Assembly (NCBI GenBank): GCA_004151065.3 | Contig: NWUY0300107561.1 | Coordinates: 1-21,317, forward strand | Direction: 5' to 3' | Length of the DNA: 21,317 nt | Source: Larix sibirica | Taxonomy: Eukaryota; Streptophyta; Pinopsida; Pinales; Pinaceae | Shown here: piece by piece, positions 9,500 to 18,352 of the stretch | How the letters are laid out: each line of letters starts with the position of its first letter | How positions within the stretch are numbered: the stretch's first letter is position 1 | Translations under genes and position numbers: made by a program | The notes under the pieces: generated by a model | Database searches by the model: none | What the model was told of the DNA's origin: nothing | The model's input: the letters and a program-made list of their open reading frames with translations, nothing else

Positions 9500-9546
9500 A
9501 GCAAAACCATCACGGTGTTCTCAAAATTTTTATTTTACCTTTGAAA

Positions 9547-9729
9547 CAAGGAGAGGTATGCTTCTTTCATATCATCTTCCCTCTCCCAAGTAGCCTCCTT
9601 AGGGATGAAGTGATTCCATTGCACTTTCAACTGGAATATGGCTCTCTTCTAGATCCATTTTTATTTTCGATCCAATATAAGAGGGGATTTGGTAGGAATT
9701 CTCCTTCTAGTTCTACCTGTAACAAGTCC
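9547..9729 (-). pseudogene. Chromodomain-like C-terminus of gypsy integrase
   Basis: In one minus-strand frame, patches read ILDRK (about 9665-9679), then IFQLKVQWNHF and KEATWE, then EAYLSLFQ. This is the usual 'IL.RK ... I.QVKVQW..F...EATWE' layout of the chromodomain-like tail of plant Ty3/gypsy integrases, which is thought to steer insertion to particular chromatin. At least two stops interrupt it between ILDRK and IFQLKV. It follows the integrase C-terminal segment in the expected order and ends about 50 bases before the polypurine tract. Confidence 0.65.
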
Positions 9730-10748
9730 TAATCAAATATGTGTTTAGTATCATATACATACCTTTTCAACAACGACACATGAAAAACATTATGGACTCG
9801 AACATTAGCAGGCAAGGCAAGTTGATAGGCTATAAGGCCTATCTTTTCTAACACTTGAAAAGCCCCACAATATCTAGGAACCAGTTTACTGCACTTTCCC
9901 AAACTTAAGGAACTTCTTTTTGCTTTGAACTTTAAATACACATGGTCCCCAACTTGGTACTCTTGATGTCTCTTGTTTTTGTCAGCATATATGTATGTTT
10001 TGGAATTCTTTCAAATTTTGTTTTACTTTGTTCAACAATTGTTCTAAGTCCTTCCATAATTTTGGTCTTGACATTTGTCTATCTATTGTATTATCCCAAG
10101 TGATTGGGGTCCTACATTTCTTGCCATAAAGAACTTCAAAATGAGTCATTCTTTTCGAGGTTTGATACCCATTGTTGTAAGTAAATTATGTCTGGTGTAA
10201 GTAGCCATCCCATTGAGTGGGGTTGTGCATAACGTAAATCTGTAAAATATCCCCTAAAATCTTGTTAGTGTGTCCTATTTACCCGTTGGTCTAAGGATGA
10301 TAAGTTGTACTAAATTTTAGCTTAGTGTCTAGCCCTGCAAATAGAGCTAATTATTCCCACTTCCATTCTGGGATCAGTAAGGGTTGCAGCAGTCTAGCTG
10401 GATGCTAGTGTTTAGCTTTTACATGCTAACACTTATGACATTTAGTTATAAATTAAGTTATATCATATTTCATTTTTGGCTAAAATATCATTTTCTAATT
10501 GCAAAAATCATTTTCTGATATCTAGGGTGTCCCAATTACGGTTTTATGTGAAATTCAGTCATTATAACTTATCTTAGATCTAATATTTCTAGTACATAAA
10601 TTCTATTTTTGGACCACAACAGTCGTTCTTCATCAATCTCAAAAATTTGTTGTCGTTGTTATGACTTGTTTTGATGCAATTCTTCTTTAATTTCAGCATA
10701 AAATGCATCATTTTCAAGGGTTGTCCTATATTTACCTTTCAAATCATA
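9730..10748 (-). pseudogene. Gypsy integrase, catalytic core deleted
   Basis: Integrase inserts the element's DNA into the host chromosome. On the minus strand, the zinc-finger region is recognisable by LGHPRYQKM (about 10510-10540) and an HVKAKH / HPARLLQPL / IPEWKWE run (about 10354-10425). At about 10350 the WKWE motif is followed at once, after a stop codon, by LALFAGLDTKLKFSTTYHP, which normally lies about 60 or more residues further on. The intervening core with its first two catalytic Asp residues is gone. The third position (usually the E of 'QTE') reads IGH. Later parts are well kept: YVMHNPTQWDGYL, TYNNGYQTS, HFEVLYGKKC, and an open frame 9941-9729 with VRVHNVFHVSLLKRYV. Several stops are present. 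Confidence 0.85.
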
Positions 10749-11275
10749 TTATGATCTACTCACAAAAATTTCGTGGATGTAATGTACCCTCCTGCTTAAA
10801 ACAACTGCAATTTCATTTTCTTTTCCTTTAATATGTTTTATTTCAAAATTGTATTCACTAAGGGAGGTCGGCCATATTGCTTGCCTTGCATTCAGGTTTT
10901 TTTGTTGAAAAATGTATTTCAGCCCCATATTATCTGTTTTAAAGAGAATTTTCTTACCCAACAGGTGGTTCCTCCACGTTTTTAGGGCATGAATGATTGT
11001 TGCTAATTCTAAATCATGTGAATCATGTGTAACATAGTTGCATTCATGTTCTTTAAGTTTTATGGATTCGCACGATATTACATGGTCATTTTGCATAAGT
11101 ACCCCATCTAAACCTTCTTTACATGCATCAATACTCACCACAAATTCTCCGAAGGGGTCTACAATCTTTAAAACAGGGGTAGTAGTTAACATATGTTTAA
11201 GCTTATGGAAGCTTGCTTCACATTTCTTTGACCGATTAAATTTTAATTCCTTCTTCTGAAGATAAGTTATAGCAG
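10749..11275 (-). pseudogene. Gypsy RNase H domain
   Basis: This 170-odd codon open stretch encodes a Ty3/gypsy RNase H, which degrades the RNA strand of the RNA-DNA hybrid. Motifs in order are ITYLQKKELKF (end of the RT connection), KKCEASFHKLK, TPVLKIVDPFGEFVVSIDACKEG (the 'TDAS..G' catalytic region, with D kept), GVLMQ, KLKEHECNY, LELATIIHALKTWRNHLLG (catalytic E kept), FKTDNMGLKYI (catalytic D kept), NARQA and IKGKENEIAVVLSRR, where the usual 'ADALSRR' reads AVVLSRR. It is free of stops, unlike the neighbouring integrase. At about 11275 the gypsy reading ends and antisense LINE sequence begins. Confidence 0.9.
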
Positions 11276-11277
11276 GG

Positions 11278-11675
11278 TGGCAGGTGTAGGAGGGGAGATC
11301 CTTTCCCCAATAGAGTACACCAGAATTCAATTCTCCTGGACTTTAGGCATTGCTTCCAACAACTAGGTGGAGGCCTTTGCTCTGCTTCAAGGCCTCCGTA
11401 TTGCAAGGAAGGAGGGAATTGATTCATTGATTATTATGGGAGACTCGAGGATAGTCATAAATCTCCTAAGAACAAATTCCTTACCTAAAGACATGAGAAT
11501 CTCCTTTATATTCAAGCGAATCTATATTGAAGTACATGACTTCGGTAACCTTATCGTTCTTCATATCCTCGAGCACAATAATGTAGGGGCTAATCAGCAA
11601 GCGAATGTGCCAACTAGGGACAATGTGGAGGTCCTTAGAATCAATGATATCCCTTCTTTTCAACCTATACTGTAA
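11278..11675 (+). pseudogene. LINE ORF2 C-terminal RNase H domain
   Basis: This is the RNase H domain (RVT_3 type) found at the end of ORF2 in many plant LINEs. The reading starts inside the domain with GVGGEILSP, then FSWTLGIASNN, then an in-frame stop (11364-11366), and continues as a 102-codon open frame. Recognisable motifs are EAFALLQGLRIARKEGI (catalytic E region), LIIMGDSRIVINLL (catalytic D in GDS), SLPKDMR, HILEHNNVGANQQANVPT (where 'N..AD..AN' is usual) and a terminal FQPIL before the stop. The first catalytic Asp lies upstream of the truncation. It cannot be made as it stands, because neither promoter nor start is present. Confidence 0.8.
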
Positions 11676-12854
11676 TTAATGCAAATGTTCCAAACTTTAA
11701 GTTCATAAGGAGGTGAAGTAATAGTCCCAATCAGAGAGACACATGGGACATGCGGGGATTTTTTTTCATAATAATGATTAGTGGCATCATTGTAGGAGTA
11801 ATCATTTCTCCTACGAGACACTTGGAACTCATTTAAGCCCAATCCATGGTGAATTACCCTTCTCCATTCATTGTTATCCATCTGTGATGAACAAATATGA
11901 GATCTTTGGTGTACTTATACATCATTTCCTTGTGCAAATCTTCGAAGATAACGTAATATGGCATAATCATGCATCCTATTCTATGAATTGGGAATGGGAT
12001 GAGCTATGCAAGGATGGATTTGGCGTCCCTCTTCATCTGTGGTATAATTTCATGGGGTGGTGTCCATTAATAGATCAGATGGCCTGCATGAGCCAAGGGA
12101 TGGCATATTTGTTAAATTATTTAGGGGAACTCAAAAGGAAAGAATAAAGGAGGCTCTTGATTCCAATTCAAATTCATTGATCGGGGAAGGAGGTGAAATT
12201 CTCGGGTCTACAAGGTCGTTGGTGAATTATCGAAGAACATGGACAAGAAGAGAAAAGGAAGCAAAATATGGAGGGGAGAAGGGAAAGCAAATCATGGCGA
12301 TATGGATGATGAATTAGAGGTCATAGTGTAGACCATGAAAATTCGGTTACAGGGACTTTCAACTCGGTCATTAACAACGTTGGAGCTCATTCTTGAGCAA
12401 AGGGTGAAACAATAGCGATTGGAGGATGAAAAAAATGCTCTGAAGCCCATTCTAGAAGAAATTCATTTAAAGTCGTCTCAAGAAGTTTCAATGGAAGAAT
12501 CCTCTCCCAGTCTAGGATGATTGATCCTGGACCTTAATTTTCCACCATCAAAAGAATTTGCGGAGGTCGAAACCTAATGGATTGATTTCAACGATGAGCA
12601 AGGGAAGAAAGCGATAGTGGAACTAGCATAAGAAGGAAGAACCGTGGATGTGCAATCAAGTTAGTTTCCATGTTAAACTGCTTTTGCAATTTAATATTGG
12701 GAAGGTTTTACATAATTTACTCATGTAGCATAGTGCCTAGTAGTTTTATTGCAATCGCGGTGTTACTTTTGATAGAATTACAGAGATGTTATGTTCTCCT
12801 CTAGCAGAATAATTTTGTAAGTTGCTCAAGAAAGCTCACTATATGTATACTTCT
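11676..12854 (+). other. LINE 3' region with residual open frames
   Basis: After the RNase H stop, plus-strand open frames continue at 11884-12147 (WHNHASYSMNWEWDELCKDG) and 12057-12317. A charged, coil-like patch at 12360-12520 (LELILEQRVKQ, LKPILEEIHLK, SMEESSPSLG) is broken by stops. The length and charged composition suggest that this LINE family has, or once had, coding sequence downstream of its RNase H, but I cannot name a domain. The last 150 bases are non-coding. Minus-strand frames here (11660-11881) look like shadows. Confidence 0.4.
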
Positions 12855-13685
12855 ACATTTTTGCAGCCATTTTACTATAATTATTTTTTGTTTCTTTAAA
12901 AAAAATGTTATACGATATGAAATTCTAGAAAAGTTTTCAGTGAATCTTCTATAATAACTAGCTAGCCCCATAAATGACCTAATATATGACACATTTTTGG
13001 GAGTGGTCCAATCCATAATGGTCTTGATTTGTCTAGGTCTACAAATATCCCTCTTCTGAAATAAGATTCCCTAAATACTAGATTTGATCCTTATAGAATG
13101 TCACATTTGTTGAATTTAGCATATAGTTGGTGCTCTCTCAGAGTTTGCAAAACAATTCTCAAATGGTCTTCATGTTTTCTTCATTCTTTGAGTATATAAG
13201 CATATCGTCAAAGAAAATTAAGACAAACTTATCCAAAATTTCACAGAATATGTTGTTCATTAAGGACATGAATGTTGCAATGGCATTGGTAAGGCCAAAT
13301 TCCATAACTACGAACTCGTAGTGTCCATATCGTATCCTAAATGTTGTTTTATTAATGTCTTCATCTCTTATACTAACCTGATGACACCCTGATCTCAAAT
13401 CAATTTTTGAAAATACCTTATCCCCATAGACCTAATTGGACAAATAATCAATCCTAGGTAAGGGATTTTTTTTTTAATGGTTACTTTGTTCAATTGACGA
13501 TAGTTAATACATAACCTTACGGTTCCATCTTTCTTTTTGACAAAATGAAATGGTGCTCCCCATGGGGATATGTTGGGTGTGATATAATATTTCTCTATCA
13601 ACTCCTGATGTTGCATTTTAAGTTTCACTAACTCAAGTGTACTCATATGATATGGCACTTTAGAGATAGGCATTGCTTCAGACAT
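12855..13685 (-). pseudogene. Gypsy reverse transcriptase, several frameshifts
   Basis: RT copies the element's RNA into DNA. Motifs appear in order on the minus strand but in three frames. In 13685-13395: [39 protein letters not shown]. In 13398-13159: [38 protein letters not shown], then [13 protein letters not shown], where the catalytic box is FFDD (about 13204-13215) instead of the usual F/YIDD. In 13016-12801: DWTTPKNVSYIRSFMGLASY, YRRF, then a connection ending VKWLQKC at about 12858. Beyond that point the frame runs into LINE-derived sequence. An aspartate pair is kept, but the frame changes rule out a product. Confidence 0.9.
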
Positions 13686-14409
13686 AAGATTTATGGAAAA
13701 ATCGAGATCTGCTTTTGGCGGTAAACCAAGAATTTCTTCCAGAAATACATCCTTAAATTCATTTATAACAGGAAGGTCTCCTAATTCCTATTTATCCTTT
13801 TCTATAGGGGTCTAAATACTTACATAATACAACTTACAAACTTTTATGGCACATCTCTTGGTTTGTAGAGCAGTAATCTGTCTCATCGACACTATTCTAA
13901 GTATGCCAATTACATGTTTCGGATTTCCTTCCTCGTCAATGCATGTAAAATTTTTATTAAAACAATTAACTCCATGATTTTCTAGCCAATCCATCCCTAT
14001 AAGTATGTCATAAGAAACCTAAGGGCATTATATTTAAATTGGTTGTTGTAGGCATTCCATCCATTTCTAGAGGACAGTATTTCACTAATTCAGCTATCCT
14101 TCTTTTTGTTCATGTAGTTAATTGAACCAGCCAAGGTTTATTATGTTTATTTCTTTCTAACTTACATGCATCCACTATTTTTGGAGAAATATAATTGCTA
14201 CAGGATCCAACTTGATCTATCAAAACAATAATATATTTTTCAGCGAACTTACCTTCTATCTCCACCATGGAGGGATGGTGATAAGCTTGTTTTTCTTCTA
14301 GGGCAGCACAGATTCTATAAATTTTGGCTACATCATTTACCATCATATCTTCCTGAATATCGTTCATTGATTTAACATTTCCTTCCTTATGCAGACAATT
14401 CCTATACAA
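13686..14409 (-). pseudogene. Gypsy protease and linker to RT
   Basis: The aspartic protease cuts the Gag-Pol polyprotein. On the minus strand the open stretch 14409-14110 contains IIVLIDQVGSCSNYISPKIV, the region of the catalytic 'D-S/T-G' triad; here it reads D-Q-V-G-S, so the active site is altered. WLVQLTT, then after a stop, AELVKYCPLEMDG follow, and later, in another frame, MDWLENHGVNCFNKNF and MRQITALQTK (13994-13812). This is the usual order for plant gypsy proteases. The first part shares its frame with gag; a frame change occurs between 14110 and 13994. Confidence 0.8.
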
Positions 14410-14445
14410 AGGAGGTCCTTTGTAACCTCAACACTTCAATGGTCC
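14388..14445 (-). pseudogene. Degenerate gag zinc knuckle
   Basis: The minus strand reads LKC-stop-GYKGPPLYRNCLHK, in the same frame as gag and protease. The spacing fits the CCHC nucleocapsid knuckle, but the second Cys is Tyr, the His is Pro and a stop lies between. The knuckle normally binds the element's RNA; this one cannot. Confidence 0.7.
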
Positions 14446-15690
14446 TTGAACTATTTTCTCCCGTGTATAACTTGTTGATTTATTTCCACTCTGAGTTGGA
14501 AAATTTGTTTGAAAATTACTTTTACCAAAAAAATTATTGTTCTAAAAATTTGTGTTTTGGATTTTGTATGGTAGTGGTTTGTGCCCCTTTTTCCTTTGCT
14601 CAAATTTTACTCTTTTCTTCTCATGCATGTTCTCCATATTTTCTAATCTCTATTGGCTATGTTCATAACATAATATAGCCATATACAAGGCATAATATAA
14701 TGATTTTGGGCCGTCGAATTCAATTTTGTCCTAGAAATATGGTGGAAGGCATCTCAAGAAACATTGGATTTTAATCTTCTCTTCTTTCATGTATGGAACA
14801 TAATGTAACAATTCAAAAAAATTATTAATTAGGTTGTCCATTGTCATTGATGCCATCTTAATTTCATGAAATTCCTTTATCTTCTTATCATAAAATCTTT
14901 CAGGAAGGTACTTTTCTTTGAATATTTTCTTAAATTCGCTCATTTTAATATTTCTTCCTTTCAATCCTTTTGTTAGTTTAATATATCTCCACAATATTGT
15001 GGATTTTCCTTTCAGATTATAAATGGCTAAGCAAGCTTTCAAGTGACTTGGGTAGGCATACACTTGAAAATATTTTGACATACCGAATAACCACTCTTCA
15101 ACATTTTCCCTTGATTCTAGTTCTTCATCAAAAGTAGGTGCCTTTATCTTTTTAAACTCTCCCTTTAGTCCCCCATAACTTGGGTATTTATACTTATGCT
15201 TGGAGCAAGAAGAGGAGGTTTCAGAGGTGTTGATTTTTGAGCTATATGCATAAGATTCGTTTTCTAATGGTGTACTAGATTTAGATTTTGACTTAACAAT
15301 GAATTATGGATCTAAACTTCGAGTTCTCTTTTTTCTAGATGAAGCTTTTGTTGCATTACTCAAAGTGTGTGTAGGTTGTTGATTATTTTTAATTTAGATT
15401 AAATTCTCCAATAATATAGCATTTAGCTCAAGTTTTTGGTCTTTTTCTCTCATGTTGTCTACTTTAAAACTTTGAAGTTCGGCTTTTAAACTTCGCATTG
15501 TTTCCAATATATCTGAAGGTGTAATTGTTTTATGTTCATCATTTAGGTCCACCCATATATCATTTCCTTCAAGTGCCAGGTTGATATTGCCTTGTTGACT
15601 ATAATTTCCTTCCATAGTCACAATGATTCCCTTTTTAATTCCATCGTCTTTGGTTTTCCCATTGATCTCTAATATCTTTTTGTTGCACAA
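14446..15690 (-). pseudogene. Gypsy gag (capsid) region
   Basis: Gag forms the virus-like particle. The minus-strand frame from 15690 to about 14110 stays the same throughout and is broken only by stop codons. The N-terminal part (15690-15394) is charged and ends in a coil-like stretch (RSLKAELQSFKVDNMREKDQK). The capsid core (15081-14731) matches the retrotransposon gag pattern: ACLAIYNLKGKSTILWRYI, EFKKIFKEKYLPERFYDKK, EFHEIKMASMTMDNLINNF, LHYVPYMKEEKIKIQCFL. Just before it lie APTFDEE and ENVEEWLFGM in frame. The zinc knuckle follows downstream. No ribosomal frameshift site between gag and pol is evident, which fits plant chromoviruses that use one long frame. Confidence 0.85.
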
Positions 15691-15910
15691 GTGCTACCAA
15701 GTCCTTTCTAATTCTCTTTGATTTCTTGTTGTATTTAATGTTAATTTGTATAATTGTAATTGAACTGAGGTTTAATCTGCGAAACCAATTTACAGTTGTG
15801 GTTGATTACAAATGGGAAAAGTCATTTATTGCTTTTCATATGGTAATAGTTTATCAGCTTTAATCTTTATTGTTTTTAATGGGCAATGCCAATAGGCTAT
15901 AAGTGTTGTA
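15691..15910 (-). other. Gypsy 5' leader
   Basis: This is the stretch between the primer binding site and the gag start region. It has no recognisable coding sequence and is AT-rich, as expected for the untranslated leader of an LTR retrotransposon. Confidence 0.5.
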
Positions 15911-15927
15911 ACTCTGCTCTTATACCA
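15911..15927 (-). other. Primer binding site, initiator tRNA-Met type
   Basis: On the minus strand the sequence is TGGTATAAGAGCAGAGT, starting two bases after the CA end of the 5' LTR candidate. It matches the TGGTATCAGAGC consensus of plant elements primed by initiator tRNA-Met, with one change (C to A at position 7). The position and spacing support the LTR boundary at 15930. Confidence 0.85.
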
Positions 15928-15929
15928 CT

Positions 15930-16147
15930 TGTAATGACTCAACTATATGACCTTCAAAGTTACCAAGAAATTTTTTAATTTATTATTTATTTACAGTTGT
16001 TTACCTTTCATTTAGATTATATATCATTATATACAAAGTTCAATCCTTGGTACTGCAATTATTAATGCAATTAATGCCATTTGTTGATGGTAGGTTGAAA
16101 CTTTGTCTTACTCAATTTGAGAAGGGGACCCAATGAGGGTCCTGACA
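15930..16147 (-). repeat. 5' LTR candidate of the gypsy element (218 bp)
   Basis: On the minus strand this block starts TGTCAGGACCC and ends GAGTCATTACA, directly before the primer binding site, so it has the TG...CA ends of an LTR. A TATA-rich tract (tatataatgatatataatc, about 16014-16035) could be its promoter. At 218 bp it is short for a plant Ty3/gypsy LTR, and it shows no clear similarity to the presumed 3' LTR near 9484. A second possible end (another cctgaca at 16151-16157) would make it 10 bases longer. Confidence 0.6.
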
Positions 16148-16676
16148 ACACCTGACATTTTTCTTCCTTTGGTACATTAGCCTATGTGACTAGAATCTAT
16201 ATTAGGTTCTCATTATCTAAGGGTCTTCTCTTTTAAATATCAACATGAGGTGGCACAACTTAAGTTTAATATCGCTATTGAGGATTGATTTACTTACCAT
16301 TTATAATGTCCCCTTTAGTGGGGTACTCATTATGTATAAGAGGTTATTTCCTACAAATACTAAACTATTTTTTATTTGGTTATAAGTTATATGGTTTCAA
16401 TTTATAGGTGAATATACATGTCACTTGACGAATTTCATGGTTGTGACTACCTTATTATACCCTTCGGGCCTATGTAATCCTTTCATCCAACTTTGAAGGC
16501 TTTATCCTCAACAACCACTTTGTATTTTCCTTAACCCTTAGCTTTTCCTTATGTTTACCTTGCCCTGGATGATCTAATGAGCTTTGAAGCCACAAGATTT
16601 TTTTTGTAACCAGGTCTGGAATTATTTGTTTATTCTATCCTTTAACTGTGATAGTTTCTTGCATCATGAACCATGT
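16148..16676. other. Spacer between gypsy LTR and LINE
   Basis: No gene is visible. A small inverted repeat with stem CCCC/GGGG (aatgtcccctttagtggggt, about 16304-16323) is present. On the minus strand the LINE reading fades after about 16677. A T8 run at about 16597-16604 could be the complement of a short A-tract, but it is too short to call a LINE tail. Confidence 0.3.
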
Positions 16677-17509
16677 CTATCTTGCAACTATTCTCTCCTT
16701 ATATTTTTTGTTTTTGAATATAAGAGTATTCCTATCTAACCAAATATTCCAAATGATGAAGTAAGGTAAGGATTTCCAACCCTGCTTTAGCAGTGGCTTA
16801 TTGGTAAACTTCCTCGAGTACTTATGATGCCAAGTTACAAGTACTTCTTTCCAATTTTTGGGGATAACTAAATTGATGGTGAGTCCTTCAAATGCTCTCC
16901 TTTGAACTTCTAATGCAGATTCACACTTCAAGAACAAATTATTCACACTTCCTTCTTCTTCCCTACATAGAATACATTAAGAAGGTCCTTGCAAACCTCT
17001 TCTATGAATATTATCAAAGGTTAAAAAAATTTCATGACATAGAACCCAGTTGAAGAGTTTTATTTCTGGAAGAGCATTACTTTTCCAAATTGTTTACCAT
17101 ATTGAGTTTCTGGGAAATTCATTTATGTCACTATTTTGTTTAGTGTATCCTTCCTTTACTATATAGTTACAACATTTTGGACCACTTACCCACCTATCCA
17201 TGACTGAGTGTTCTATAGGGGAAATTCCATTTAGCATTTTTTCATAACCATTGATTGTGTAGTTCTCCCTAGAGGTTAAAGGTTCTCCATCCCTTCCATC
17301 TTCCTCTAGCATCCCACTCAGTGATATCAACTAGAGTATGGAGATTGTTTTCCTTCATCCAATTTTGTAAATGTATTATTATTTCTTAACTCAAACCTTC
17401 CTAAAATGTGATCCTCCCAAATTCTTATACTTTGTCCATTTCCTAGCATCCATGAAGCTTGACTTATAACAATGTCTATTAAAGCTTTACATAAACTCCA
17501 TATGGTCAT
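16677..17509 (-). pseudogene. LINE ORF2 C-terminus with zinc-finger-like (zf-RVT) region
   Basis: The first piece (17509-17327) carries ASWMLGNGQSIRIWEDHILG, which matches the 'W.LGNG..I.FW.D.W.G' motif. A frameshift follows. The second (17330-17094) has a short RWVSGPKCCNYIVKEGY patch. At 17094-16930 there are patches of the 'LP.IKLFNW' and 'C..C....S..HLF..C' type; here the last reads CREEEGSVNNLFLKCE, with Asn where His is usual. The end piece (16946-16677) has LVIPKNWKEVLVTWH, LPYFIIWNIWLDRN and TLIFKNK, the normal 'W.IW..RN...F' close of this region. The reading then stops near 16677. Confidence 0.8.
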
Positions 17510-17548
17510 ACATGACTCATTCTTAAATATCTGATCTATAATTATGTT

Positions 17549-18076
17549 TCAATTTGAGAGGGTATATTTCCTAGTTACAACATTCTTCCACCACACTTCT
17601 TCCCCTATATCAATGTTCCAAAGAATTTTGCCCCACAAAGCTTTATTTAGCAATTTAGTGTCCCTAATTGTGTATCCTCCTTTGCTTTCAGATGCAACCA
17701 CTTGTTTCAAATTTACCAAATTATATTTTTTTACATTAGCTTTGCCACCCTGCCATAAAAATTTATGTTGAATACTGTCAATCTGTCTGGAAATTCTAAT
17801 TGGGGCTAGCAAGATGGAATTCTGATAGATGGCTAATGATTACATAGTTGATTTTCTCAGCACTACTCTACAAGCTGGGTCGAGTCACTTGGTACCCCAT
17901 TGTTCTATTTTTTTCCTGATTTTTTCAACCACACTCCTCGAGTCCAAGGAATGTAGTCTCCCTAGGAAAATGAGGATTCCTAAGTAGATGAAAGAATTCC
18001 AGTGCTTCTTAGCAGAATATCCCAAAATATCGGCAATATTTTTAAGGCTTGCAGCTGATATATTCCTTCCATACAC
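17549..18076 (-). pseudogene. LINE ORF2 post-RT region
   Basis: Two open pieces in one frame follow the RT core. The first (18076-17885) has YGRNIS, LGYSAKKHWNSFIYLGILIF (usually 'YLG.PL') and VVEKIRKKIEQWGTKW. The second (17812-17549) has LAPIRISRQIDSIQHKFLWQ, then GGKANVKKYNLVNLKQV and GGYTIRDTKLLNKALWGKIL, the familiar 'FLW.G......VNW..VC.PK..GGLGI' and 'N.ALL.KWLWR' regions of plant LINE ORF2. The stretch between the pieces has a stop but keeps the frame. No catalytic role is known for this part; it acts as a connection in the polyprotein. Confidence 0.85.
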
Positions 18077-18100
18077 ACAACATTTATGGTTATTTACTTC

Positions 18101-18352
18101 TCATCTTGAAGCCCTTAAATAAATAACCATAATGCTTTGGAATATGTCTAATTTCACCATTGATGCTCCACCTAACAACAAAGTGTAATATGCAAATTGG
18201 GAATGATTCAAATCCTTTACTCCTCTGATTATTCTAATACCAGGGAGATTTCCAATATTCCCTTCATATTTGAGTCTTCTACTAAGAGAATATTCCATAA
18301 GGATATAAATCATGGGGGAGAGTGGGAATCCTTGTCGCAATCCCCTTCTCAT
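18101..18352 (-). pseudogene. LINE reverse transcriptase core with FAYY in place of FADD
   Basis: The open stretch encodes RRGLRQGFPLSPMIYILMEY (usually 'RG.RQGDPLSP'), LKYEGNIGNLPGIRI, then LNHSQFAYYTLLLGGAS. In active LINE RTs this last box is FADD, the two metal-binding aspartates. Here both are Tyr (codons TAT and TAC on the minus strand, plus-strand positions 18185-18190), each one G-to-T change away from Asp. RQGDP has also become RQGFP. The enzyme would be dead even if the frame were intact. Confidence 0.9.

Larger units (their letters stand above)
11275..12854 (+). mobile_element. 5'-truncated LINE (RNase H end plus downstream region) inside the gypsy element
   Basis: This 1.58-kb block is in the opposite orientation to the surrounding gypsy sequence. 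It starts within a LINE RNase H domain and continues through about 1.2 kb after that domain's stop. Near its right end it has gttgctcaagaaagctcac (12819-12837), which has the look of a LINE 3' end with a weak polyadenylation-like signal, but no poly-A tail is visible. Truncation at the 5' end is the usual result of target-primed reverse transcription. Borders were placed where gypsy coding similarity stops on each side (about 11275 and about 12854) and are good to roughly 10-30 bases. Confidence 0.7.
9000..16147 (-). mobile_element. Ty3/gypsy LTR retrotransposon, chromovirus-like, decayed and interrupted
   Basis: Read on the minus strand, the order is LTR candidate, primer binding site, gag, zinc knuckle, protease, RT, (LINE insert), RNase H, integrase, chromodomain-like tail, polypurine tract and LTR start. 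The order RT-RNase H-integrase and the VHNVFHVSLLKRYV segment after integrase are typical of Ty3/gypsy chromoviruses of the Tekay/Del kind. Many in-frame stops, frame changes, an integrase deletion and the 1.6-kb insert make it non-autonomous. The two LTR ends differ, and the RT/RNase H connection is present on both sides of the insert, so the gag-RT part and the RNase H-integrase part may come from different copies. The left limit is approximate. Confidence 0.8.

Noticed and set aside
11038-11259. A plus-strand 73-codon frame.
   Set aside because: It is antisense to the well-supported gypsy RNase H.
16300-16345. A near-palindrome around cccctttagtgggg as a possible regulatory site.
   Set aside because: It is a single short occurrence with no gene nearby. 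Chance or a relic of an older repeat is enough to explain it.
11275-16400. An inversion that split one LINE into the RNase H piece at 11.3 kb and the RT body at 16.7 kb.
   Set aside because: The gypsy sequence between them keeps its order and strand with the gypsy sequence to the left, which an inversion with those ends would have broken.
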